From: JBIOWF01 sp044868295
GTDB lineage: Bacteria > Actinomycetota > Actinomycetes > Streptosporangiales > Streptosporangiaceae
Direction of reading: 5' to 3'
DNA: 20,969 bases
NCBI GenBank assembly: GCA_044868295.1
Contig: JBIOWF010000134.1
Span: forward strand, 1 to 20,969
Within the stretch, counting starts at the first letter, position 1. Each line of letters begins with the position of its first letter. A program made the position numbers and the translations under genes. Shown one piece after another: positions 1-6,261 of the stretch. Under the pieces are notes generated by a model. The model was not told the origin of the DNA. It was given only the letters and a program-made list of their open reading frames with translations, and made no database searches.

Positions 1-296
1 CATGCCAGCACCGCAAGGACAGCGTTCGTCCCAGCTTTGGCGGCCCGGCGAGCCGAGTTCCGCCGACCTCGGGCACGGAGCACGATCCATGCCGCCGCCA
101 GGGCCGAGGCCGACACCGCAGCCGTGATCACCGCGGTCAATGTCGAGTGGCCCAGCAGGACCAGCGCCGTCAGCCACGCCCCCATGGCCGGACAGACCAG
201 CCGCAACGAGTGGATCGTCCACCCGGTCACATCGCCCTCATCGCCGCCGGCTGCCGTCCCGGTGGTGGACGAACGGCTGAAGCTCAATGGCGACAT
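1..296 (-). CDS. comEC: ComEC/Rec2 family DNA-uptake channel, N-terminal fragment
   Basis: Only the first 98 codons are inside the window; the gene continues beyond the left edge. The visible protein has a polar start (about residues 1-28), a hydrophobic helix at about 31-49 (LRLVCPAMGAWLTALVLLG), a second at about 53-74, a basic Arg-rich loop (76-88) and the beginning of a third hydrophobic stretch. This double helix followed by a basic loop is the usual start of actinobacterial ComEC, the polytopic protein proposed to carry single-stranded DNA across the membrane. The ATG at 294-296 is the only good start: an in-frame TGA lies one codon upstream (GAG-TGA-GAC-ATG). The Shine-Dalgarno sequence is weak. 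Position downstream of comEA on the same strand supports the call, since comEA-comEC is a standard order. Family assignment rests on the N-terminus and context only; the metallo-lactamase-like domain is not visible. Confidence 0.75.
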   Translation of the reverse strand, partial: MSPLSFSRSSTTGTAAGGDEGDVTGWTIHSLRLVCPAMGAWLTALVLLGHSTLTAVITAAVSASALAAAWIVLRARGRRNSARRAAKAGTNAVLAVLA

Positions 297-307
297 GTCT
301 CACTCGC

Positions 308-352
308 CCTGTCACCCGAAAGCCTGTCACCCGAAAGCCTGTCACCCGAAAA
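308..352. repeat. 15-bp tandem repeat, three copies
   Basis: CCTGTCACCCGAAAG is repeated at 308-322, 323-337 and 338-352, with only the last base of the third copy changed. It ends 11 bases upstream of the comEC start codon, so it sits in the probable translation-initiation or 5' leader region of comEC. The near-perfect identity suggests a recent slippage expansion. Confidence 0.95.
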
Positions 353-433
353 CGGCACCTCGTCGGCCGCAGTCATCGCCATCTCAACCCCGACCGTTGT
401 CGGCGGATGCGCGGAACCGGAGCGGTCAACGAA

Positions 434-664
434 CACCTCAAACGTGGGGCCGCCCGTAACCGGGTGAAGGGACGGCCCGATGCGGCAGAAGCCAGGAGAG
501 TCGAGAACGGCACCCTCCAATGTGCGGAAGACGTCACGAGGTCACCTTCAACTCATACGCGGGTGCGCCCGTGACCAGGTGAAGGGACGGCCCGATGCAG
601 CAGAAAGCCGGGACAGTCGAGATCGACACCTTCAGGTGTGGGGCGGCCGTCACGGGGTCACCTT
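434..664. repeat. Two degenerate 115-116-bp tandem repeats that copy the comEA 3' end
   Basis: The stretch 434-548 is repeated, diverged, at about 549-664. The shared block GTGAAGGGACGGCCCGATGC starts at 464 and at 579 (offset 115), and GGTCACCTT occurs at 540 and 656 (offset 116). The second of these is inside the comEA 3' end, where it encodes the last residues (KVTP-stop), so the duplication includes the comEA stop region. A small hairpin, ACACC-TTCA-GGTGT, lies at 626-639. Together with the 15-bp repeat this accounts for most of the 353-bp gap between comEA and comEC; no convincing gene was found in it. Confidence 0.85.
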
Positions 665-1855
665 GTCCTTCATCTCAGCGAATTTGCGTTCGCCGATTCC
701 GGAAACTTCACGCAGCTGCTCGACGCTCTGAAATCCTCCGTGTGTGTCGCGAAACTCGATGATCCGCTGAGCCAGCACCTCCCCAACCCCCGGAAGCTCT
801 TCTAGCTGGTCCGTCGTGGCGGAGCTCAGAGCGAGCGGACCGCCAGAGACCGGGGCCGCAGCCGGCGCGCCGCCCGCCCCAGCAGGAGCTCCGACCACGA
901 TCTGTTCGCCATCGACGAGCCGCCTGGCCAGATTCAGCCCACCAACGGTCTCTCCCTTGCGCACTCCCCCGGCCGCATCGATCGCGTCCACCACACGCGA
1001 GCCCGCGACCAGCTCCAGAACGCCCGGCTTGCGGACCTTGCCCGTCACATAAACCGTCACGCTCGACCTCGGTGAGGGGGACGCGGCCACCGCCACAGGG
1101 GCGACGGGGACGGGGACGGGGGCCGCGATCGGCTCAGCGACCGGTCGTGACCACCACATGAAGATCCCCGCCACCACGGCCGCCAGCCCACCCACAAAGA
1201 GCAACACCCGCAGGCCCGGCCTCCCCGGATCGAGAAGGGGAACCGTCACACCAAGCGCCGAACGTATTCGCGACGAAAGCCCTGCAATCGGCGTCTCTCC
1301 CACCCGACCGATTACAGCCGGTGACTCGCTTCCCCGGCGCATTCCGGGCGGTGTTCCCCCTGACCGGCCAGACTCGCTCGGCCCCTCCTCCTGCCAATCC
1401 CATTCGGGCGGCGTCTCCCCTACCCCGCCCGTTCCAGGCGCCGCCGCCCAGCCGGCTCCGCCCGGTCTCCCCTCCGGCCGATCCCATTCGGGCGCTCTCT
1501 CGCCTGCCCGGCCCCATTCGGGCGGCCATGTTTCGTCCGCCGCAGGACCGGCTGCGGCAGCCGTACCGGGCCGGAATGGAGGATCGAACGCTCCGACTGC
1601 CTGCGACGCGACGGCCTCCGACTCTGCCTGACGGCGCAGGCCCGCGGCGGAGGCGGATCGGCCATGGGGAAGGTCATCGAGCGGCCCCGCTTGCCGCTCG
1701 GGGACCGGGGCTTGCACGTCTTCGTACGGCCGCGCCAGGGTCAGCGGAGACGAGCGGAGCCAGGCAGCATGCGGGCGCCTGTCCGCGCGTGCGATCAGAC
1801 CACGCAGCCGTGTCTCGGCGGCGATCCGGTGGGACGCCTGCTCCTTGGTTCGCAC
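650..1855 (-). CDS. comEA: ComEA family DNA-binding protein with long low-complexity N-terminus
   Basis: The 401-residue protein has a variable cytoplasmic N-terminus (1-212), one membrane helix (about 215-235), a Pro/Ala/Val linker, an SLBB domain (about 265-322, SVTVYVTGKVRKPGVLEL) and a C-terminal pair of helix-hairpin-helix motifs (about 342-401, LPGVGEVLAQRI and VSGIGERKFAEM). This SLBB plus HhH layout is diagnostic of ComEA, the surface DNA receptor that hands DNA to ComEC. Family members are usually about 200-300 residues; the excess is the N-terminus, rich in Pro, Gly, Glu and Trp with repeated PPEW/APEWD motifs at 111-155. The start is GTG; there is no Shine-Dalgarno, but a TAACGT box lies 6 bases upstream, as in leaderless genes. 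The SLBB-HhH part is secure; whether the extension has a role is unknown. Confidence 0.9.
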   Translation of the reverse strand: MRTKEQASHRIAAETRLRGLIARADRRPHAAWLRSSPLTLARPYEDVQAPVPERQAGPLDDLPHGRSASAAGLRRQAESEAVASQAVGAFDPPFRPGTAAAAGPAADETWPPEWGRAGERAPEWDRPEGRPGGAGWAAAPGTGGVGETPPEWDWQEEGPSESGRSGGTPPGMRRGSESPAVIGRVGETPIAGLSSRIRSALGVTVPLLDPGRPGLRVLLFVGGLAAVVAGIFMWWSRPVAEPIAAPVPVPVAPVAVAASPSPRSSVTVYVTGKVRKPGVLELVAGSRVVDAIDAAGGVRKGETVGGLNLARRLVDGEQIVVGAPAGAGGAPAAAPVSGGPLALSSATTDQLEELPGVGEVLAQRIIEFRDTHGGFQSVEQLREVSGIGERKFAEMKDKVTP

Positions 1856-1861
1856 CCCGCG

Positions 1862-1867
1862 ACGTTA
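1862..1867 (-). promoter_or_regulatory. Probable -10 box of a leaderless comEA promoter
   Basis: Read on the minus strand, TAACGT is separated by only 6 bases (CGCGGG) from the GTG start of comEA. TANNNT about 6-7 bases before a start codon is the hallmark of actinobacterial leaderless transcripts, and no ribosome binding site is present. No good -35 box was seen. Confidence 0.45.
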
Positions 1868-1904
1868 GGCCGCCACCCCGCCCGGCTGATAGGCGAACGG
1901 CGTT

Positions 1905-1930
1905 CTGTGGACAGCGTTGATTATCCACAG
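1905..1930. promoter_or_regulatory. Inverted pair of DnaA-box-like sites, also a hairpin after degV
   Basis: TTATCCACA at 1921-1929 is a perfect consensus DnaA box. Opposite to it, TGTGGACAG at 1906-1914 reads CTGTCCACA on the other strand, one base from the Streptomyces-type TTGTCCACA. Their 7-bp arms, CTGTGGA (1905-1911) and TCCACAG (1924-1930), form a perfect inverted repeat with a 12-base centre, starting 8 bases beyond the degV stop codon. It may be a DnaA-binding pair, a weak transcript-end hairpin for degV, or both. Confidence 0.5.
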
Positions 1931-1937
1931 GCGAGCT

Positions 1938-2801
1938 TCATCCGGCGGATTGCGGAGACTCAGGGGAGATCGTCACACCGAGCATTCCGGGGCCGGTGTG
2001 GACGCCGATGACGGCGCCCACCTCAACGACCGTCGTCCGGAGCGCCTCGGGCAGTCTCGCTTCCAGCCTCTCGGCGAGAGCCTCGGCCCGCGCGGCCGCC
2101 GAGAGATGCTGCACGGCGACATTCACCGGCTGCTGCCCGGCAGCCTGTACGGCCAGGTCCTCCAGGCGGGCGATGGCGCGATTGGCGGTGCGCACCTTCT
2201 CCAGCAGAGTGATCGAGCCATCACCGAAGTGCAGCAGAGGCTTGATCGCGAGAGCGGATCCGAGGATGTTGGCGGCGGTTCCGATCCGGCCGCCGCGCCG
2301 GAGATATTCCAGCGTGTCGACGTAGAAGAAGCTGCGCGTGGCTCGGACGCAGCGGGTCGCCACCGCCACCACCTCAGTAAAAGTGGCGCCGTTCGCGGCG
2401 GCCTGAGCGGCGGCGAGAACCGGGAAACCCAGACCCATGGCGATAGACCTGCTGTCGATCACCTCGACGGGAATGACCGCGTCCTCGGCGGCGAGCCTGG
2501 CGGCCTCCACGGTGCCGGACATCTCTCCGGAGAGGTGCATCGAGACGACGCCGACGGCTCCACGGGCCGCCGCCGCCTCGTAGACGTCCACGAAGCGCTG
2601 GGGCGCGGGCCGAGAAGTCGTCACCGGGGCCCAGTCGCGGAGAGCGGCGGCCAGCCCTTCCGCGTCTATCTGCGCGACGTCGTCGAGCTCCCGGCCCCCC
2701 ACGATCACATGGAGTGGCACCACCGTTATGCCCCACTTCGCCGCCTCCGCCTGACCCAGATAGGCAGTGGAGTCTGTGACGACAGCGACAGATGGTGACA
2801 T
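1938..2801 (-). CDS. DegV family fatty-acid-binding protein
   Basis: The 287-residue length is typical of DegV/FakB proteins, which bind a fatty acid, and in Firmicutes present it to the FakA kinase. Visible family motifs are the N-terminal DSTAYL (10-15), TTSRPAP (61-67), the lipid-carboxylate loop HLSGEMSGT (89-97) and the C-terminal IGVHTGPGMLGV. There is no signal peptide or membrane helix, so it is cytosolic. It follows comEC-comEA in the usual actinobacterial order, though with its own probable leaderless promoter. No FakA-like kinase lies in this window, so participation in fatty-acid phosphorylation is unproven here. The start is ATG with no Shine-Dalgarno sequence, and a TAACCT box lies 6 bases upstream. 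Confidence 0.9.
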   Translation of the reverse strand: MSPSVAVVTDSTAYLGQAEAAKWGITVVPLHVIVGGRELDDVAQIDAEGLAAALRDWAPVTTSRPAPQRFVDVYEAAAARGAVGVVSMHLSGEMSGTVEAARLAAEDAVIPVEVIDSRSIAMGLGFPVLAAAQAAANGATFTEVVAVATRCVRATRSFFYVDTLEYLRRGGRIGTAANILGSALAIKPLLHFGDGSITLLEKVRTANRAIARLEDLAVQAAGQQPVNVAVQHLSAAARAEALAERLEARLPEALRTTVVEVGAVIGVHTGPGMLGVTISPESPQSAG

Positions 2802-2835
2802 ATCGCGAGGTTACCTGTACGCGATCGGATGACAA
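2802..2835 (-). promoter_or_regulatory. Candidate leaderless promoter of degV
   Basis: On the minus strand TTGTCA (2830-2835) is followed after 16 bases by TAACCT (2808-2813), and then after 6 bases by the degV ATG. Spacing and hexamers match the vegetative sigma factor, and the transcript would start at or next to the start codon. The missing ribosome binding site agrees with this. Confidence 0.6.
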
Positions 2836-2840
2836 CCGCC

Positions 2841-2875
2841 CCTGCGGCCGAAAAAAACCGAGCCGGCCGCTCAGG
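2841..2875 (-). terminator. Probable intrinsic terminator after the hutI-like gene
   Basis: On the minus strand GAGC-GGCCG-GCTC is followed after two bases by a run of seven T, very rare in this GC-rich DNA. An alternative larger fold pairs CCTGAGCGGCCG with CGGCCGCAGG around the T run. It lies about 205 bases after the hutI-like stop codon and just upstream of the degV promoter, so it would separate the two transcription units. Confidence 0.5.
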
Positions 2876-2936
2876 CACGCGCTCAAGGAAGAACCACCGC
2901 GTGTTCACGGCAATACCGGCACACACCAGCAGGCGT

Positions 2937-2948
2937 AACAGGCCTGTT
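2937..2948. promoter_or_regulatory. 12-bp perfect palindrome, possible operator
   Basis: AACAGGCCTGTT is a perfect 12-bp palindrome in the non-coding interval between the hutI-like gene and degV. Close by, GGCGGCCCGCC (about 2957-2968) can also form a tight hairpin. No regulator is assigned; the palindrome could equally be part of a transcript-end structure. Confidence 0.3.
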
Positions 2949-3079
2949 GGGCGGGACGGGCGGCCCGCCGGGGGACGGGCATTCCATTCACAGAAGACCA
3001 GCATGCGCCCAGGAAGATCCAGCGGGTACCAGCGATGGCGCTTCGACCGGCTGGACCGACTCGATGGAGTGGGACGGGC

Positions 3080-4288
3080 TTACTGGACGGGGGTGCCGCC
3101 GCGCCAGACGCGGCGGGGCTTCAGGCCGAACGACCAGGCGAAGGCGCCCTCGTGGTCGGCGTCCCACTGCACGATGTCGGCGAGCCGTCCGGGGGCCAGG
3201 ATGCCCCGGTCGGGGGCGCCCAGGACCTGCGCGCCGCCAAGGGTCGCGGCACGCAGCGCGTCGCCCACGCTCATCCCGAACGCGGCCACGGCCAGGCTGA
3301 TCACCAGCGACATCGAGGTGATGCCGCAGTGTCCGGGGTTGTGGTCACTGCCCAGCGCCACCACGACGCCCTGAGAGAGCATCCGCCGGACGGGCGGCAG
3401 GTGGCCACTCTGGAGCGCGGTGCCAGGACAGACCACGGCGGGCACGCCGTACCGGCCCATGAGGGCGATGTCCTCGTCGGAGGTGTGGTGCAGCAGATCG
3501 GCCGAGGCGCAGCCCATCTCGGCGGCCAGCTGGACGGCGCCACGGCGGTTGTACGCGCCGGCGTGGATCCGCGGCAGGAGGCCGACGTTGCGCCCGGAGG
3601 CCAGGACCCAGCGGGACTCCTCCGTGCTGAAGTGTCCGTCGTCGCAGTAGACGTCGACGCTGTCGGCTCCGGCGGCTGCCGCGTCGGCGCACCAGGCGGC
3701 GACGGCCTCGACGTAGTCACGCTGGCGGCCGAAGTACTCCGGAGGGACGACGTGCGCGGCCAGGAAGGTGACGTGCACGCGCGGCATCATCGGCTCTTTC
3801 TCGAGCTCGCGCAGCAACCGCACGTCGGCCAGCTCGCCGTCACGAGTGAGGTGGTAGCCGGTCTTCGCCTCGACGGTCGTGGTGCCGCTGAGGAGCCACT
3901 CGCGCAGTCGCTCCCGCACGCCGTTGCACAGGGTCCACGGGTCGGTGCCACGGGTCACCGTGACGGTCGAACCGATGCCACCACCCGCCGCCGTGATGGC
4001 AGAGGTCGTCGAGCCGCCGGAGCGCATCGCCATCTCGGCGTAGCGGTTTCCGGCATAGACGGGGTGGGTGTGGGCGTCGATCAGCCCGGGAGTGACGAGC
4101 GCGCCGCCCAGGTTCTCGACGTGGTCCACGTCGACGATGTCGTCGACGACGCCGGGAACGCTCTGTGGGAGGTCCGCTGCGCGGCCGACCCAGGCGATCC
4201 GGTCGTTGTGCACCAGGATGGCCGCGTTGCTGCACACATCGTGCCCGGTCCAGAGTCGACCGATGTTGGTCAGAAGACGAACGGTCAT
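3080..4288 (-). CDS. Imidazolonepropionase-like amidohydrolase (divergent HutI family)
   Basis: This 402-residue protein has the HutI branch pattern of metal-dependent amidohydrolases: DAHTHPVYAGNR (71-82; His73 and His75 metal ligands, Arg82), VEAKTGYHLT (139-148), AAHVVPPEYF (177-186), RIHAG (His242) and ALGSDHNPG (Asp315). HutI opens the imidazolone ring in histidine breakdown. Two positions that I recall as catalytic in Bacillus HutI differ: the Glu three residues after the third metal His is Ala245 (HAGAY instead of HADEF), and the His of SADH is Leu265 (SADLL). No hutH, hutU or formimidoylglutamate gene is adjacent. So the family is clear but the substrate is not. Start chosen at ATG 4288 because AGGTGG sits upstream; an in-frame start 36 bases earlier exists but is less likely. 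Confidence 0.8.
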   Translation of the reverse strand: MTVRLLTNIGRLWTGHDVCSNAAILVHNDRIAWVGRAADLPQSVPGVVDDIVDVDHVENLGGALVTPGLIDAHTHPVYAGNRYAEMAMRSGGSTTSAITAAGGGIGSTVTVTRGTDPWTLCNGVRERLREWLLSGTTTVEAKTGYHLTRDGELADVRLLRELEKEPMMPRVHVTFLAAHVVPPEYFGRQRDYVEAVAAWCADAAAAGADSVDVYCDDGHFSTEESRWVLASGRNVGLLPRIHAGAYNRRGAVQLAAEMGCASADLLHHTSDEDIALMGRYGVPAVVCPGTALQSGHLPPVRRMLSQGVVVALGSDHNPGHCGITSMSLVISLAVAAFGMSVGDALRAATLGGAQVLGAPDRGILAPGRLADIVQWDADHEGAFAWSFGLKPRRVWRGGTPVQ

Positions 4289-4777
4289 CCGACCACCTGC
4301 GGCACATCCCAGGACGCCGAACAAGCCCAGCTCGTGGGCGCCACGCCCGCTGGGTCCGCTCCGTGTCCGGACGTCATTGGGGGGTCTCCTGCCTCATCGC
4401 GCACCGGGTTGTGCGATGACCGTACCGCTGGGATCGTGACCCAGGCGATTTCAGTTCAGTTACGTTATTTCACAGGTCGGCTCGCTGTACAGGGTTATTG
4501 AGAAGAACGCCGGATCGCCTCCCTGGCATCCGATTGGCTCTGCCGTCTCCCCCGCCGCACCCGAATCTGCATCCCCCAGCTCAGATCCGGCATCCACGCA
4601 ACGCCCCCGCGCGTAACATCGCTCACAGATGTCATGTCGTTACCCGCGCCAGAATGTCCCGTAAAGCTTGCCTTATCGTAGCAAGGTCAACCGTAGTGGG
4701 CTACTGCCGTTTTTCGCCATTTATGCACGGCTATAAGCCCTCCGTCCCGGAGGGACCGAAACGCTAGACGGCCTTGC
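4289..4777. other. 489-bp non-coding stretch with several inverted repeats
   Basis: No credible gene was found. It must hold the hutI-like promoter and the end of the hflX transcript. Visible structure: hairpin CATCGCGCAC-CGGGTT-GTGCGATG (4395-4418); an AT-richer patch at 4448-4500, likely promoter DNA; nested repeats GTAACATC...GATGT...GTTAC (4613-4643); CTTGC...GCAAG (about 4668-4685); and the hflX-proximal hairpin at 4738-4754. The density of paired motifs is higher than in the other gaps of this window, but none matches a riboswitch or RNA family that I recognise. Confidence 0.5.
4738..4754 (-). terminator. Hairpin just downstream of hflX
   Basis: CCCTCC-GTCCC-GGAGGG forms a perfect 6-bp stem with a 5-base loop, beginning 23 bases beyond the hflX stop codon. 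It has no T run on the minus strand, as is common for actinobacterial terminators. Confidence 0.5.
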
Positions 4778-6184
4778 TCAGACGGTCTCCACCGGCTTGG
4801 CCACCCGGTCCAGCTCCGCGAACAGAGCCCCGAGCACCCGCGCGTGCAGGACCGTGCCGTCGCCGGTGTGCTCCACCGACAGCACCTCGCCCTCCTTGTG
4901 CACCCGGGCGACCAGGTCTCCCCTGTCGTACGGCACGAGCATCCGGACCTCGTGATCGAGCTGGGGCAGCTCCCGCTCGATGATCGCCATCAGCTCGCGG
5001 ATCCCGGCGCCGGTGCGCGCGGAGACGACCACGCTGTGCCGTTCCTTCATGGTCAGCCGGGCGAGCACCACCGGGTCGGCGGCATCGGCCTTGTTGATGA
5101 CCACGATCTCGGGAATGTGGCGAGCGCTCTCGATCTCGGCGATCACCTCACGCACCGCCGCGATCTGCGACTCGGGGTCGGGATGGGAACCGTCCACCAC
5201 GTGCAGGATCAGATCGGCGTCGCCGACCTCCTCAAGCGTCGAACGGAACGCCTCGACCAGCTGGTGGGGCAGATGCCGGACGAAACCGACCGTGTCGGCC
5301 AGCGTGAACAGGCGCCCTTCAGGCGTGCGGGCCTTGCGGACGGTCGGGTCGAGGGTGGCGAACAGCGCGTCCTCCACCAGCACGCCTGCGCCGGTCAGCC
5401 GGTTGAGCAGCGACGACTTGCCGGCGTTGGTGTATCCGGCGATTGCCACCGCCGGCACCTCCCGCCTGTGCCGCTGGTGCCGCTTGGTCTCCCTGGCGGT
5501 CGACATCTCCTTGATCTGGCGGCGGAGCTTGGCCATCCGCTCGCGGATCCGCCGCCGGTCCAGCTCGATCTTGGTTTCACCGGGGCCACGGCCGCCGATG
5601 CCGACGCCGCCCGCCGCGCGACCACCGACCTGCCGGGACAGGTTGCCGCCCCAGCCTCGCAGGCGCGGCAGCAGATACTGCAGCTGGGCGAGCTCGACCT
5701 GGGCCTTGCCCTCACGGCTCTTGGCGTGCTGCGCGAAGATGTCCAGGATCAGCGCGGTCCGGTCGATGACCTTGACCTTGACTACCTCCTCCAGCTGCCG
5801 CAGCTGGCCGGGGGTGAGCTCACCGTCGCAGATCACGGTGTCGGCGCCGGTCGAGGCGACGATGTCCCGCAGCTCGATCGCCTTGCCCGATCCGATGTAG
5901 GTGGCCGGGTCCGGCCGGTCGCGACGCTGGATCAGGCCTTCCAGGACGTCGGAGCCCGCGGTCTCGGCGAGCAGCTTGAGCTCCTGCAGCGAGTTTTCCG
6001 CGTCGAACAGGGTGCCGCCGGTCCAGACGCCCACCAGGACCACCCGCTCCAGCCGGAGCTGGCGGTATTCGACCTCGGTGATGTCTTCGAGCTCTGTCGA
6101 AAGACCCGCGACGCGCCGGAGCGCCTGACGCTCTTCCAGTTCGTAGTCGCCGATGTCTTCTGGCTCGTTGTGCATATACGTCAT
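4778..6184 (-). CDS. hflX: Ribosome-associated GTPase HflX
   Basis: The 468-residue protein shows the complete HflX layout. The N-terminal HflX domain includes ERVVLVGVWTGG (46-57), DPATYIGSGK (92-101) and the glycine-rich linker GGRGPGETKIELDRRRI (197-213). A basic helical segment and a GTPase domain follow, with G1 GYTNAGKSS (250-258), G3 DTVGF (297-301), G4 NKAD (364-367) and G5 SARTG. HflX binds the 50S subunit and splits stalled or hibernating ribosomes during stress. All nucleotide-binding motifs are intact. The start is uncertain: ATG 6184, ATG 6175 and GTG 6226 are all in frame and none has a strong Shine-Dalgarno; 6184 gives the conventional short acidic N-terminus. It lies downstream of the SARP-type regulator gene on the same strand, about 77 bases apart, with no obvious functional link. 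Confidence 0.95.
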   Translation of the reverse strand: MTYMHNEPEDIGDYELEERQALRRVAGLSTELEDITEVEYRQLRLERVVLVGVWTGGTLFDAENSLQELKLLAETAGSDVLEGLIQRRDRPDPATYIGSGKAIELRDIVASTGADTVICDGELTPGQLRQLEEVVKVKVIDRTALILDIFAQHAKSREGKAQVELAQLQYLLPRLRGWGGNLSRQVGGRAAGGVGIGGRGPGETKIELDRRRIRERMAKLRRQIKEMSTARETKRHQRHRREVPAVAIAGYTNAGKSSLLNRLTGAGVLVEDALFATLDPTVRKARTPEGRLFTLADTVGFVRHLPHQLVEAFRSTLEEVGDADLILHVVDGSHPDPESQIAAVREVIAEIESARHIPEIVVINKADAADPVVLARLTMKERHSVVVSARTGAGIRELMAIIERELPQLDHEVRMLVPYDRGDLVARVHKEGEVLSVEHTGDGTVLHARVLGALFAELDRVAKPVETV

Positions 6185-6261
6185 CTCTACTAGACCAACA
6201 TTGCGACACCAGAGTGTCTTCCCCACGATGGTGGCACGACTCCCCGGAATCCCGCATCTCG

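Noticed and set aside
284..520. Minus-strand ORF in the comEA-comEC gap (TTG start, contains IGPSLHPVTG)
   Set aside because: Rare start codon, no ribosome binding site context and composed of the tandem repeats; its partial similarity to the next repeat copy is explained by DNA duplication.
297..649. Repeats before comEC as a CRISPR array
   Set aside because: The 15-bp units are directly abutting without spacers, and the 115-bp units are diverged and too long; no cas genes nearby.
3035..4501. 488-codon plus-strand ORF
   Set aside because: Antisense of the HutI-like gene, which has clear metal-binding motifs on the minus strand.
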